The translations under genes were made by a program, and so were the position numbers. Below are positions 1 through 9,698 of a DNA stretch of 64,000 bases, in pieces. Each line of letters starts with the position of its first letter. Positions within the stretch are counted from its first letter, which is position 1. Source of the stretch: DATARN01 sp036264135 (GTDB taxonomy: Bacteria; Actinomycetota; Acidimicrobiia; Acidimicrobiales; Palsa-688); NCBI GenBank assembly GCA_036264135.1, contig DATARN010000220.1, positions 1-64,000 of the forward strand, in the 5' to 3' direction. The notes under the pieces were generated by a model. The model did no database searches. It saw nothing but the letters and a program-made list of their open reading frames with translations, and was not told where the DNA came from.

Positions 1-76
1 GCTGCACGATCTCGGCCTTGAACTCCGGCGTGAACGACCGGCGGGGACGGGGCTTCTTCTTCGCCACAGTCTCCAT
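1..76 (-). mobile_element. IS3-family OrfA transposase, N-terminal fragment (partial at window edge)
   Basis: Reading the minus strand from an ATG at 76 gives 25 residues that run off the window: METVAKKKPRPRRS, then FTPEFKAEIVQ. The basic start followed by RRSFTPEFKAEIV is the usual N-terminus of the IS3/IS911 OrfA helix-turn-helix protein, which binds the element ends and is normally frameshift-fused to OrfB. An AAAGGA about 8 bases upstream of the ATG supports this start; an ATG at 85 in the same frame is an alternative. Only the 5' end is visible, so whether the element is intact cannot be judged. Confidence 0.75.
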
Positions 77-684
77 TCTGGACATCCTTTCTGGGGCCTT
101 GGCCCACTTGGTGGATGTCCGTCAAACCGTGCCAATCCCATCGGTCTCGTTGGCCTTAGCGTGCGGCGACCGGCTCGCTCCGCCGCCGCCGAGCGGCCCG
201 GCGCTGCGGCGGCTGGGCCGGACTGGGGCGTGTGTGCCAGAAGTTGTTGCCCAGAATGTCCTCGCCGGGTAGGCGTTCGTCGGGACCGTACACCTCAACG
301 CAGGGTTTGGCGCCCATCACGTTGACCATGAGCCGTGAACCCGAGGTGGAGTCGGCTGGCCAGCCGGGTGGGCCGTGAACAGGACCGGCGCAGGGTCACC
401 GGTGGCTTCGCCGGCGACGCGGTTGATCTCCTCTGCGGTGTTTGTCTAAGAGTCGGCGGGCGCGCAGCGCCGGCTCCGTGGGGCCCTTGAGACGCACCGA
501 GCCGCGGGAAGTGCGCAAGTAGCAACTGTTGGAAGGTTGAACTTCTCCGATAACAACTCGCCTACACGCCTCGTTACGACTGACGCGCGGTTTGGTGATC
601 ATGCCGCGGTGGCGGCTGGGGTTGCACGGGTTTCGTAGTCGATGGGGCTGAGCATCTCGCGGCCGGCCTGTCGCCGAACTGCAG
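77..684. other. Region without an intact gene, between transposase remnants
   Basis: Six hundred bases without a convincing complete gene. One short minus-strand frame (329 to 156, 57 codons, ATG start, TAA stop) reads MVNVMGAKPCVEVYGPDE and ends in an Arg/Ala-rich tail. It reads smoothly but I do not recognise it; it may be the tail of an older decayed gene. The stretch just before 685 encodes in one frame a plausible continuation of the IS110 transposase (GRPVAELQV) but is interrupted by a TGA near 648. Together with the flanking IS pieces this looks like an insertion hot spot in decay. Confidence 0.4.
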
Positions 685-1626
685 GTGCCGACCACCCCGG
701 CCGGCTATCAGGACCTGCTGGCCTGGGTCGACGGCGCCGCATCGGGTGGCCGGGTGGCCTGGGCGGTCGAGGGCACCCGCCACTACGGACTTGGCCTGTG
801 CCGGTTCCTCACCGCCAACGATCAGCGGGTAATCGAGATCGACGGCACGCCGCATCTGGGGAGACGCCGGGCCGGCAAGAGCGATCCGATCGACTCGCTA
901 CGAGCCGCTAAAGAGTTCCTGGCCCGCCCGCAGCCAGCCGAGATGCGGTCCGACGGCGACCGAGAAGCCTTGCGGTTGTTGATGGTTGAGCGGGATAACG
1001 CCGTGGACTCGCTGCGCTCGACGCGCACGGTGCTGACGTCGCTGAATGTCACGGCGCCGGCGGCGCTGCGCGAACAACTCCGACATCTCTCCCGCGACCG
1101 CCGGGCCCGGGTGTGCGCCGAGCTGTCATGCCCGGCCGGGGCCGATCGGTTGACACGCGTGCAGCACGAGTGCCTGAGCCGGCTCGGGACGCGCATCGTC
1201 GAGCTGTCGAAAGTCGTCGCCCAGCTCGAGAAGGAGATGGCCGAGATCGTCGAGGTCCTCGCCCCCGGCGTCGTCGCCGCCGAACCCGGCCTCGGTGCGC
1301 TCAGCCTGGCCCAGGTCCTGCTGTCGTGGTCACACGCCGGGCGTATCCGCAGCGAAGCGGCCTTCGCCATGCTGTCGGGCACCGCCCCGATCCCGGTGTC
1401 ATCAGGACGCACCGACCGCTACCGTCTGAACCGTCTCGGCGACCGCCAACTCAACCGGGCGTTACACATGGTGGCCGTCACCCGGATGCGATCGCATCCA
1501 CCGACGCTGGCCTACGTCGAGCGGCGCCGAGCCGAGGGACGAACCGACAAGGAGATCCGCCGCTGCGTCAAGCGCTACCTGGCCCGCCACCTGTTCCGGA
1601 CCCTCAACCGACTTGACAGCACATAG
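685..1626 (+). pseudogene. IS110-family transposase, N-terminally truncated
   Basis: The 313 residues carry the C-terminal two thirds of an IS110/IS1111 transposase. Visible parts are the Glu of the DEDD catalytic set in WAVEGTRHYGLG, the Asp pair in KSDPIDSLRAAKEF, a helical middle, and the transposase_20 domain (EPGLGALSLAQVL, AFAMLSGTAPIPVSSG, RLNRLGDRQLNRALH). Family members begin about 40 residues earlier with a GVDxxKD-like strand carrying the first catalytic Asp. Here that part is missing and the reading frame upstream hits a stop near 648. The GTG at 685 is simply the first possible start after the break. It is probably inactive. Confidence 0.8.
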
Positions 1627-1702
1627 GAGCGTCATTAGCGGGCTGCTGGCTCCCTCGAGGCTCTCCGCAGGTGCAGATCCGACCAGGAAAAGGTGGCGGC
1701 GA

Positions 1703-2002
1703 GTGATTTTTGTAGGGGTGGATTGGGCCGAGGACCATCACGATGTGCATGTGTCCGACGGCGAGGGACGGCGGTTGGCCAAGGCCCGACTCCCCGAGGG
1801 GGTGGACGGCATCGCCCGCTTCCACGACCTGGTGGGCGGCCATGTCGAGGAGCCGGCCGAGGTGGTGATCGGCATCGAGACCGACCGGGGGCTGTTCGTC
1901 ACCGCGTTGGTGGCGGCCGGCTACCAGCTGTACGCGGTGAACCCGATGTCGACGTCTCGTTACCGGGACCGGCACTCGGCCAGCGGCGCCAAGTCCGACG
2001 CT
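1703..2002 (+). pseudogene. IS110-family transposase, N-terminal fragment
   Basis: From a GTG at 1703 the frame reads VIFVGVDWAEDHHDVHVSD, the start of an IS110-type transposase with the first catalytic Asp (GVDWAEDHHD). The conserved Glu (GIETDRG) and the beginning of the Asp pair (SGAKSDA) follow. Homology stops at about 2002, where the frame continues without interruption into a tyrosine-recombinase C-terminus. It cannot supply the N-terminus missing from 685-1626 because it lies downstream, so at least two IS110 copies have left remains here. Confidence 0.75.
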
Positions 2003-2511
2003 GAGTTGTTGGGGCACACCAATATCAACACCACCCAGGCGTACACCGCATCCGCACCCAACAAAAACGCGAAGCCGTCGACCGGGTGACCCGGTTCACC
2101 GTCACTGTCCAGGGAGCGGTCATGACTGGGCCCGGCACGGCCAGCCAGGCGCAACGCGTCGAGCTCGGCTCGATCGGTGTCCCGATGGGATCCTGCGGCG
2201 AGCCGTCGAACGTGAAAGCCCACGGCCGGGCGTGCCCGTTCCGGCATCGCTGCTTCGGCTCCGCCCACTTCCGCACCGACCTGTCGCATCTGCTGGAACT
2301 GCGCGCCTACCTCAACCAGCTGCTCGTCGCCAAGGAAGAACTGGCTGACGCCAACGCCAGCCTCGCCGAATGGGCCCGGCGCGAGGCCCTGCCCTCCGAC
2401 GAGGAGATCGCCACCGTCCGCGGCCTGATCGACGCCTGCGACGCCCTTCTCGGCCAGCTACCCGCCGGTGACCGCCAAGAGTTGCTCCGCCACATCGAGA
2501 CCCTCCGCTAG
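2003..2511 (+). pseudogene. Tyrosine recombinase/integrase C-terminal remnant, frameshifted
   Basis: The first codons read ELLGHTNINTTQAYTA, the H...TTxxY block around the catalytic tyrosine of phage-integrase-type recombinases. After it the frame must shift near 2045 to continue (REAVDRVTRFTVTV), reaching GEPSNVKAHGRACPFRHRCFG and a helical tail (ELRAYLNQLLVAKEEL, RQELLRHIETLR). A Cys-rich GxCxEPSNVKAxGxxCPxRxxCxGCxHFRTD tail is known from Tn554-like and actinobacterial recombinases. The catalytic core (first Arg, Lys, HxxR) is absent, so this is an inactive tail fused by recombination to the IS110 fragment. Confidence 0.7.
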
Positions 2512-2618
2512 ACGCGCCAGCATCTCGTCGACGCCGTCCCGGTCGCCTTCCTCAACGCCGTCGGCCAGCCGGCGCCGACGTTGTTCCCCAATCCTGAAGC
2601 CGGGTCGTTCTCGTGACC

Positions 2619-3409
2619 GAAGCGCTCCTCGAGGCCGGCGATGTCGTGGCCGTCGACCGGCCCGACGTAGCGGACCCCGAGGCTCTCGAAGAACGCCGGC
2701 GGCTCCACGACCTCCCGGACGGCGGAGTACATGCCCTGGAGGCTGCCGTAGGCGAGGGGCCCCACGGCGGGCAGCACCCGCAGGGCCTCCTCCAGCCGCG
2801 AGCGGATGGACTTGAGGCCGGGGTGGAGGCGGATACGGGTGAGGCTCTCGGACAGTCGGGAGACCGTGGGGGCGTACGAGCGGCCGTTGTCGTTGAGCAC
2901 GACCACCACCCGGCTGCCGGAGTGGCCCAGGTTGTTGAGGCCCTCGTAGGCCATGCCGCCGGTCAGGGACCCGTCGCCGATCACCGCCACCACCTTGCGG
3001 TCGGGGGTGCTCGAGCGCTCGATGGCGGCGGCCAGTCCGTGGGCGTAGGAGAGGATGGTGGAGGCGTGGCTGTTCTCGACCCAGTCGTGGGTCGACTCCG
3101 CGCGCGACGGGTAGCCGGAAAGCGCTCCCGCCTGGCGCAGGGTGGCGAACGCCGCCCGCCGGCCGGTCATGATCTTGTGGGCGTAGGCCTGGTGCCCGGT
3201 GTCCCAAAGGATCACGTCCCGCGGGGAGTTGAACGCCCGGGGGCACCGCCAGGGTGAGCTCGACGGCGCCCAGGTTGGACCCCAGGTGCCCTCCGGTCAC
3301 GGACACGGCCTGGACGATGAACTCCCGGATCTCCGCCGCCAGCTGCACCAGATTGAGCGCCGTCGAGCTGTCGCAGGTCGGCAGGGCTCTCGATCGTCTC
3401 TAGCAACAT
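2619..3409 (-). pseudogene. dxs: dxs remnant: 1-deoxy-D-xylulose-5-phosphate synthase, N-terminal third with frameshifts
   Basis: Dxs makes DXP from pyruvate and glyceraldehyde-3-phosphate for isoprenoids. The start MLLETIESPADLRQL (3409) is typical. The protein then continues in a second frame (LAAEIREFIVQAV, TGGHLGSNLGAVELT) and a third (ILWDTGHQAYAHK, LSGYPSRAESTHDWVENSHAS, VVAVIGDGSLTGGMAYEGLNN with the thiamine-diphosphate GDG motif). Recognisable sequence ends at PVDGHDIAGLEERF near 2619. At least two frameshifts and loss of about 60 percent of the usual ~640 residues, including the transketolase-like Pyr and C-terminal domains, make it a pseudogene. The break adjoins the mobile-element scraps, which probably caused it. 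Confidence 0.88.
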
Positions 3410-3410
3410 C

Positions 3411-3458
3411 GGGCGCCACGCTACATCGGGTCGCCGCCCGCGATGTGGCGCCGGTCAC
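3411..3458. terminator. Imperfect inverted repeat between dxs remnant and polyprenyl synthetase
   Basis: GGCGCCAC then CATCG on the left (split by a few bases) pairs with CGATGTGGCGCC on the right across a GC-rich loop. It lies in the gap between two minus-strand genes and could end transcription of the upstream polyprenyl synthetase. There is no clear T-run, so this is a structural guess. Confidence 0.3.
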
Positions 3459-3477
3459 CGCCCCGGCGCGGGCGGCC

Positions 3478-4597
3478 TCAGTAGTTCCGCCCGGCGACGA
3501 AACGGGCCAGGTCCACGAGGGCCTGGCGGGCCACGTCGGTCACGGGCAGGCGCTCCGCCGCAGCCAGCGACTGGTCGACCAGGCGGTCGATGGCGACCTC
3601 GCAGTCGGCCCGGGCCCCGGTGCTGGTGAAGACCTGCTGCAATGCCGCCACCTCGGAGCCGGTCAGGTCGGCGGCGCCGAAGCGCCGGCTCAAGAGGTCG
3701 GCCGCCTCCCCGTTGGCTCGCTGGCGGACGAGGGCGTAGAGGAGCGTCGGCTTTCCCTCCCGCAGGTCCTCACCCACCGCCTTGCCGGTCACCTCGGGGT
3801 CGCCGAAGGTGCCGAGGATGTCGTCCCGGAGCTGGAACGCCTCGCCGAGGGGCAGACCGTAGGCGCTGAAGGCGTCCAGCACCCCGCCCCCGCCCGCCGC
3901 GCCCCCGCCCGCCCCGCCGGCCAGCTCGGCCCGCCGCCAGTTCCGGGGCGGCCAGCGCCACCCCCAGGTGCAGGGGCCGCTCGACGGTGTACTTGGCCGA
4001 CTTGTAGCGGCAGATGCGGGCGGCCAGCCCGGGGCTGGCGTCTCCCCGCGCCGCGCCCAGCACGTCGAGGTACTGGCCCACGTTCACCTCGAGGCGCAGC
4101 TCGTCGAAGATGTCCCACGCCGCCCGGGGCGCGCCCCGCAGCAGCATGTCGCTGTTGACGAAGGCCAGGTCGCCGGTGAGGATGGCCACGCCCTCGCCGA
4201 AGCGCCGGTCCTCCCCCCGCCAGCCCCGCCCGCGGTGGAGGGCGGCGAACTCGGTGTGGATTGTCTCCTCGCCGTGGCGCCTCGCCGAGGCGTCCATCAC
4301 GTCGTCGTGGATCACCGCGAAGGTGTGCAGCATCTCCAAGGCGGCGCCGCCGTCGACCACCTGGGGGTCGTCGGGGTCCCCGCCCAGACCGACGAAGGCC
4401 CAGTGGCAGAAAACGGGGCGCAGGCGTTTGCCACCCGACCGCAGCAGGCGGTGGAGCGACTCGAGGGGCGCCACCAGGTCGGGGTCGACGGCGGCCCAGC
4501 GCCGGCGGTCAGCGTCGAGGAGCGCCGCCAGCCGGGCGTCGGTGCGGGACCCGATCTCGGCCATGAAGTCGGGCGGGGCGGCGGACGGGGCGGGCAT
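3478..4597 (-). CDS. Polyprenyl (geranylgeranyl-type) diphosphate synthase, split by one frameshift
   Basis: A class I trans-prenyltransferase that would extend allylic diphosphates with isopentenyl diphosphate. The upstream part (ATG at 4597) has GGKRLRP, the first Asp-rich motif in HDDVMDASARRHGEET, and GDLAFVNSDMLL. The downstream part (to 3478) has GLPLGEAFQLRDDILGTFGD with the second Asp-rich motif, then GKAVGEDLREGKPTLLYA. The two parts lie in different frames and must be joined by an indel at about 3890-3955, inside a run of G/C repeats (GGGCGGGGGCG). In that stretch one frame gives Arg/Gly junk and the other Ala/Gly linker leading into VLDAFSAYG. Joined, the length (about 370 residues) is normal. 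It is either a genuine lesion or a sequencing error in a hard GC tract. The adjoining dxs remnant suggests an isoprenoid gene pair. Confidence 0.8.
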
Positions 4598-4663
4598 GCC
4601 GAAGCGAGCGTAAGACACCCTGCGCGGCGGCACAGACCACCGCGGGCCGGGAGGCCGGAGCGC

Positions 4664-7087
4664 TCAGAAGTCCCACGCCCTGAGGAACAGCGCCTCGAGC
4701 CGCAGCATCAGCCGCCACCACCAGGGCCCTAGCTCGGGATCGGGGCCCACCCCGGCCACCCCGGCCAGGACCGCCGCCGGCGCCGGCGCCGGCGCCACCC
4801 CGGGGGCCGACCCCCCATCGGGGGCGGGTGCCACACCGGCCAGGACCGGCGCCTCCGCCGGCGCCGGCGCCGAGGCCGGCTCGGACCACCGCACCCCCCC
4901 GTACCGCCGCAGCCGGAGGGCGTTGGAGACCACGGTCACGCTCGACGCCGCCATGGCGCCGGCGGCGACCATGGGCGCCAGCACGCCCCGCACCGCCAGG
5001 GGGATCATGACGACGTTGTAGGCGAACGCCCAGGCCAGGTTCTGGACGATGGTGGTGTAGGTCCGCCGGGCCAGGAAGAGGGCGTCGACGGCCAGGCGGA
5101 GGTCGCCGTTCATGACCATCACCCCGGCCGCCTCCATGGCCACGTCGGTTCCGGTGCCCATGGCGATGCCCAGGTCGGCCTGGGCCAGGGCCGGGGCGTC
5201 GTTCAGGCCGTCGCCGACGAACGCCACCCGGCGGCCCTCAGCCTGGAGCCGCCGGATCTCGGCCACCTTATCCTCGGGAAAGGCCTCGGCCATGACTCGA
5301 TCCACCCCGACCTGGCGGGCGACGGCCGACACCGCGCCGGCGCGGTCGCCGCTCACAATGGCGACGTCGTAGAGCGATCGCCGCAACTGGTCGACCGCTT
5401 CGGCAGAGCCGGCCTTCACCCGGTCGGAGCAGCCGAGGAGGGCGATCGCCACGTCGTCTTGCCACACCGCCAGGACGGTCTGGCCTCCCCGGGCCAGCTC
5501 GTCGGCCGCGGCGGCCGCCGCCGCCCCGCCGCCCGGCCCGTGCCCCAGGCCGTCAGGCCCCGGCCCCAGGCCGTCAGGCCGCCCCACCCGGATGCGCCGC
5601 CCCGCCACCGTGGCCGCGACGCCCCTCCCCGGCTGGGCCACGACGTCATCCGCCTCGGGGATGTCGAGGCCCTCGGCGCGGCCGGCCGCCACGACGGCGC
5701 GCCCCACCGGGTGCTCGGAGCCCAACTCGGCCCCCGCGGCGAGCGCCAGCACCCCGGCACGATCGAGGTCGCCGAGCACCACAACCGACGTGAGCGCCAT
5801 CCTTCCTTCGGTCACCGTTCCCGTCTTGTCGAGCAGCACCGTGTCGATGCGCCGCGCCGCCTCGACCGCCTCGCCCCCCTTGAACAGGATCCCGAGGTCG
5901 CCGGCCCGGCTGACCCCGGCCATGATCGCCGTCGGGGTGGCCAGCCCGAGCGAGCACGGGCAGGCCACGAGCAGGACCGCGGCGGCGTGGAGGAGGGCGT
6001 CGCCGGTCCCGGCCAGTCCGACCAGCAGCCGAGCGGCGTAGGTGAGGCCGGCCAGGACGACGACGCAGGGAACGAACACCGCCGCGATCCGGTCCGCCAG
6101 CCGCTGCACCGGCGGCTTCGACGCCTGAGTGCGCTCGAGGAGCCGCACGATGCGGGCGAGGCGGGTGTCGGGCCCGGTCCGGGTGACCCGGACCTCGAGC
6201 GGGCCGGGGCCGTTGAGCGCCGCCCCGACCACTTCGTCGCCGGGCCCGACGTCGACGGGCTCCGACTCCCCGGTCAGGATCGACAGGTCGATGGCCGACG
6301 TCCCCTTGGTGACCGTGCCGTCGGCGGGGACGGTCTCGCCCGGCCGCACCCGCACCAGGTCGCCGACCCGAAGCTCGTCGATCGGGGTCCGGCGCTCGGA
6401 CCGGCCCTCCACCACGGTCGCCTCCTTGGCTTCCCGGTCCAGCAGCCGCCCGACGGCATCGCCGGCCCGGGCCCGCGCCCCGGCCTCGAGCATCTTCCCG
6501 ACGAGGATGAGGGTGACGATGGTGGCGGCGGTGTCGAAGTAGGCGACCGAACCACCCGTCGCCAGGACCCAGGCGCTGTACCCGTAGGCAGCGAGCGACC
6601 CCAGGGAGACGAGCGTGTCCATGGTGAACGTCCGGTGGCGGGCGGCGTTGCGGGCCCCGAGGAGGAACGGGGCGGCGCAGTAGAACTGCACCGGGGTGGC
6701 GAACAGCCACGCCAGCGCCAGCGTCGTGTGCGTCGGGCGCAGGGCGAGGGAGATGACGAGCACGTAGAAGGTACAGAAGGCGGCGACGAGGGCCCGGCGC
6801 AGGTAGTCCTGCCACTCGGTCGCCGCCGCCCGCCGGACCGGTCGCACCCGGGCTTGGTAGCCGGCGTTTTCGATGGCGGCGACGAGGGGTGCCGGGTCGG
6901 GCAGGGCGACCGGGTCGGGGAGCGCCATGACGACACGGGCGCTGCGGGCCGCGAGGCTCACCTCGGCGCCGGTCACGCCGTCCAACCGGCCGAGGATGCG
7001 CTCGATGCGCCGCACGCACGACGCGCAGGTCATGCCGCCGATGTCGAGGACGATCTCCCCTTGGTTCGCGTCGCTCGCGCCGGGCAT
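4664..7087 (-). CDS. copA: Heavy-metal (copper-type) P1B ATPase
   Basis: An 807-residue membrane pump that would export Cu(I) using ATP. It shows an N-terminal HMA domain with GMTCASC (Cys21, Cys24) and paired membrane helices with the actuator loop (LTGESEPVD). The metal site is CPCS in the sixth helix (VACPCSLGLATPTA), followed by the phosphorylation motif DKTGTVTEG, SEHPVG of the nucleotide domain and GDGLNDAPAL. The last helices contain YNVVMIPLAV and MAASSVTVVSNALRLRR, whose Met and Ser fit Cu(I) pumps. An Ala/Pro-rich tail of about 70 residues precedes a Trp-rich end. The nucleotide domain contains a short direct repeat (PDGLGPGPDGLGHGPGG, 21-base period near 5543-5580). It sits 31 bases after the Crp/Fnr gene on the same strand, so the two probably form an operon. 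Confidence 0.9.
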   Translation of the reverse strand: MPGASDANQGEIVLDIGGMTCASCVRRIERILGRLDGVTGAEVSLAARSARVVMALPDPVALPDPAPLVAAIENAGYQARVRPVRRAAATEWQDYLRRALVAAFCTFYVLVISLALRPTHTTLALAWLFATPVQFYCAAPFLLGARNAARHRTFTMDTLVSLGSLAAYGYSAWVLATGGSVAYFDTAATIVTLILVGKMLEAGARARAGDAVGRLLDREAKEATVVEGRSERRTPIDELRVGDLVRVRPGETVPADGTVTKGTSAIDLSILTGESEPVDVGPGDEVVGAALNGPGPLEVRVTRTGPDTRLARIVRLLERTQASKPPVQRLADRIAAVFVPCVVVLAGLTYAARLLVGLAGTGDALLHAAAVLLVACPCSLGLATPTAIMAGVSRAGDLGILFKGGEAVEAARRIDTVLLDKTGTVTEGRMALTSVVVLGDLDRAGVLALAAGAELGSEHPVGRAVVAAGRAEGLDIPEADDVVAQPGRGVAATVAGRRIRVGRPDGLGPGPDGLGHGPGGGAAAAAAADELARGGQTVLAVWQDDVAIALLGCSDRVKAGSAEAVDQLRRSLYDVAIVSGDRAGAVSAVARQVGVDRVMAEAFPEDKVAEIRRLQAEGRRVAFVGDGLNDAPALAQADLGIAMGTGTDVAMEAAGVMVMNGDLRLAVDALFLARRTYTTIVQNLAWAFAYNVVMIPLAVRGVLAPMVAAGAMAASSVTVVSNALRLRRYGGVRWSEPASAPAPAEAPVLAGVAPAPDGGSAPGVAPAPAPAAVLAGVAGVGPDPELGPWWWRLMLRLEALFLRAWDF

Positions 7088-7118
7088 CGGCCGGGTCAGG
7101 GGGCCAGGGAAGGCGTGG

Positions 7119-7880
7119 TCACCGGGCTCGGCGCATCAGGGCCTCGGGGCACAGCAACACCGGGTAACCGCCGTTCCAGTCGATCCACCCCCGGCCGGCG
7201 AAGCTGGCGATCAGGCGGTTGGCGCACCCACGGGTCACCCCGATCATCTGCGCCAGCTCGACCTGGGTCACCTTGACCGCCAAGCGCACCTTGCGGTCCG
7301 GCCCGGTCATCTCGCCGTGCTCCTCGGCCAGCTGCAGCAGCTTGCGCGCCAGGCGCGTCGGCGAGTCGAAGAACACCAGGTCCTGCGTCGTCTGGTCGGC
7401 GCGGCGCAGGCGGCGGGCCATCAGCTCGAGGAGCCGCCGGGCCAGCGGAGGGTGCTCCTCCAGGGTCGTCCAGAAATTGTCGGCGCCGAGGGCGAACACC
7501 CGGGTGGCGGCCATCGCAGTCGCATCCATGGCGCGCGGCCCGCGCTCGATGATCGACAGCTCGCCGAAGATCTCGCCCCGCCCGAGGAGAGCGATAAGCA
7601 ACTCGTTGCCGCCCGACGAGGTGATCGTGAGCTTCACTTGTCCCTCGTCGATGAGGAACAGGCGAGCCGCCGGCTCGCCCTCCCGGAAGACGATTTCGCC
7701 CTTTCGGTAGCGGACGCCGTGGAACTGGGCGGCGAGCGTTTCCAGATCGTCTTTGGGAAGTACCGAGAACAGCGGGGCTCGATCGAGCAGAGCAATTCGC
7801 TCGGCGAGCGTTTGCTGGGCGCGGAGGCGAGAGATCGAAAAGGGCTTCAGGGGTTGATCGCGACGTTCATCACGCTGCAC
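7119..7880 (-). CDS. Crp/Fnr-family transcriptional regulator
   Basis: A 253-residue cytoplasmic regulator. The cyclic-nucleotide-binding fold spans about residues 30-145 (FSVLPKDDLETLA, YRKGEIVFREGEPA, LLIALLGRGEIFGELSIIER). The C-terminal winged helix has the recognition region VTQVELAQMIGVTRGCANRLI. There is no N-terminal Cys set of the Fnr iron-sulfur type, so it is closer to the Crp side; the ligand is unknown. The start is the GTG at 7880. It precedes the copper ATPase in one operon and may control it. Confidence 0.87.
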   Translation of the reverse strand: MQRDERRDQPLKPFSISRLRAQQTLAERIALLDRAPLFSVLPKDDLETLAAQFHGVRYRKGEIVFREGEPAARLFLIDEGQVKLTITSSGGNELLIALLGRGEIFGELSIIERGPRAMDATAMAATRVFALGADNFWTTLEEHPPLARRLLELMARRLRRADQTTQDLVFFDSPTRLARKLLQLAEEHGEMTGPDRKVRLAVKVTQVELAQMIGVTRGCANRLIASFAGRGWIDWNGGYPVLLCPEALMRRAR

Positions 7881-8008
7881 CGGCCCCAGAGCCTAGCCGC
7901 ACCGAGTTACGGGGCACCGCGACGGGAAAGGTGTCATCAAGAGCACACACGAAATGTGTCCACCCGTCCTTGCCCGGCGGTGAATGCTGCGCGACAGTTA
8001 GTTCGAAT

Positions 8009-9685
8009 ATGCCCGACCGCCCGCCGGCTTGCGACACGGCCGCGTCCCCGTCGGTGAGCTGGCGGCGCGGACGCAGCGCGCTCGGCATCACCTACGAGCA
8101 CCCGCTGGCATTCTGGGGCGGCGTGGGGGCGGTGATCGTCGGGACGCTCCTGCAGCTGCCGATGTACTTCGCCGCCCGCCACCGCCACTATCACTTGGCG
8201 GGCAAGCACCTGACCGGGAGCATGCTCTTTGGGATGGCCCTGATCGTCGGGGGTACAGTGCTGACGGCCTACGGCTTGTTCCCCCGACTTCCGCGGGTGC
8301 GCGGTGGCGTGTCGTCGCTGCGGGTGCGAGCCCTGGACGACGCGCCGATCACGGCCGCACACGTCGGGCTCATCATCGTCATGGCGCTGGCAATAACCAT
8401 CGACGTGATGAAGCCCACCACGCTGGCCTTCGTGGCGCCGGGAGCGGCCGCCGAGTACGGTCTGAAATCGCCGATCCACCCTCACGCCCTCGGCCTGCCC
8501 ATCGCCCTCTATCCCCTCTCCGGTATCACCGGGACGGCCCTCGGGTCGTTCGCGTGGGGTTGGCTCGGCGACCGGATCGGCCGGCGGGCGTCGATCATGG
8601 TGGCCGCGGTCATGTTCATCGCCACCTCTGCGTGCGGCGCGATGCCGAGCTACCAGCTCAACCTGGTCATGTGCTTTCTGATGGGCATCGGGGTGGGCGG
8701 CATGCTCCCGATCATCTTCTCCCTGGTGTCGGAGAACATCCCGGCCCGCCACCGCGGCTGGATCATCGTGCTGATCGGGGGGGACGTGGCGGGTGCGTAC
8801 ATCATCATGAGCTGGCTCGCCTCCACCCTGGCGGCACCCAACCGCTACGGCTGGCGGCTCCTCTGGCTGGTGGGCATCCCGATCAGCGTCGTCCTGGTGC
8901 TCCTCGACCGGTGGATTCCCGAGTCCCCTCGGTTTTTGCTGCAGCACGGCCGCGAGGAGGAGGCCCGGGCGATCATGCAGCGCTACGGGGCCGTCATTCA
9001 GGCCGCCGACGAGGCCGACGTCGAAGTAGAAGGCGGCGTCCACGGCAACTTCGCCCGGCTCTTCCGCCGCCCGTTCACGGGCCTGACCGCCCTCCTCGTG
9101 ATGCTGGCCATCAGCATTGGCGTCGTGCAGTACGGCTTCCAACAGTGGATCCCCTCCAACCTGCAGAAGCTCGGGTACAACGAGGTCAACGCCAGCAAGA
9201 TCCTGCGCGACTCCGCGCTCATCGGCTTCCCCCTGAACTTCCCCATCGCCCTTCTCTACGGGTTCTGGAGCAGCCGGGGCACGATCATCATCATGGCCAG
9301 CCTGACCGCCGCCGCCCTTTTCGGCTTCGTGGTCGCCGGATCGAGCGTGACGCACAACGGCGCCCTCCTCCACCTTCTCTTGATCGTGCCCATCTGGGGA
9401 ATCAGCTCCCTCACCGCGGTCACCGCCGCCTACGCGTCGGAGATCTACCCGACCCAGGTGCGGGCCCGCGGCAGCGGCCTCGTTGCCGCCGGAACGAAGT
9501 TAGGCGGTGTCGCCATCCTGGCGGCGGTGACGGCGGCGGTGGCCGCCCCCTCGATCTCGGCCACGTCCTTGCTCGGCGCGGTCCCGTTGGTGGTGGCGAT
9601 CGGGTTAATCGTGGCCTTCGGGATCGAAACCCGCCGGCGGGGTCTGGAGGATATCACCGCCGAGGAGTACTCCGGCCTGACCTAG
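8009..9685 (+). CDS. MFS transporter, sugar/SV2-like
   Basis: About 558 residues from an ATG at 8009. Two predicted membrane helices (residues about 30-80, YEHPLAFWGGVGAVIVG and SMLFGMALIVGGTV) precede the normal twelve-helix MFS body. Family signatures are GWLGDRIGRRASI after helix 2, the central WRLLWLVGIPISVVLVLL, PESPRFLLQHGREEEARAI and YASEIYPTQVRARGSG near helix 10-11. These are the features of the sugar-porter/SV2 group, which carries sugars, organic acids or aromatic acids with protons. The substrate cannot be read off. The extra N-terminal hairpin is unusual. The next gene (GT) follows by 13 bases and may share its transcript. Confidence 0.85.
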   Translation: MPDRPPACDTAASPSVSWRRGRSALGITYEHPLAFWGGVGAVIVGTLLQLPMYFAARHRHYHLAGKHLTGSMLFGMALIVGGTVLTAYGLFPRLPRVRGGVSSLRVRALDDAPITAAHVGLIIVMALAITIDVMKPTTLAFVAPGAAAEYGLKSPIHPHALGLPIALYPLSGITGTALGSFAWGWLGDRIGRRASIMVAAVMFIATSACGAMPSYQLNLVMCFLMGIGVGGMLPIIFSLVSENIPARHRGWIIVLIGGDVAGAYIIMSWLASTLAAPNRYGWRLLWLVGIPISVVLVLLDRWIPESPRFLLQHGREEEARAIMQRYGAVIQAADEADVEVEGGVHGNFARLFRRPFTGLTALLVMLAISIGVVQYGFQQWIPSNLQKLGYNEVNASKILRDSALIGFPLNFPIALLYGFWSSRGTIIIMASLTAAALFGFVVAGSSVTHNGALLHLLLIVPIWGISSLTAVTAAYASEIYPTQVRARGSGLVAAGTKLGGVAILAAVTAAVAAPSISATSLLGAVPLVVAIGLIVAFGIETRRRGLEDITAEEYSGLT

Positions 9686-9698
9686 GATTCTCTCCGAC

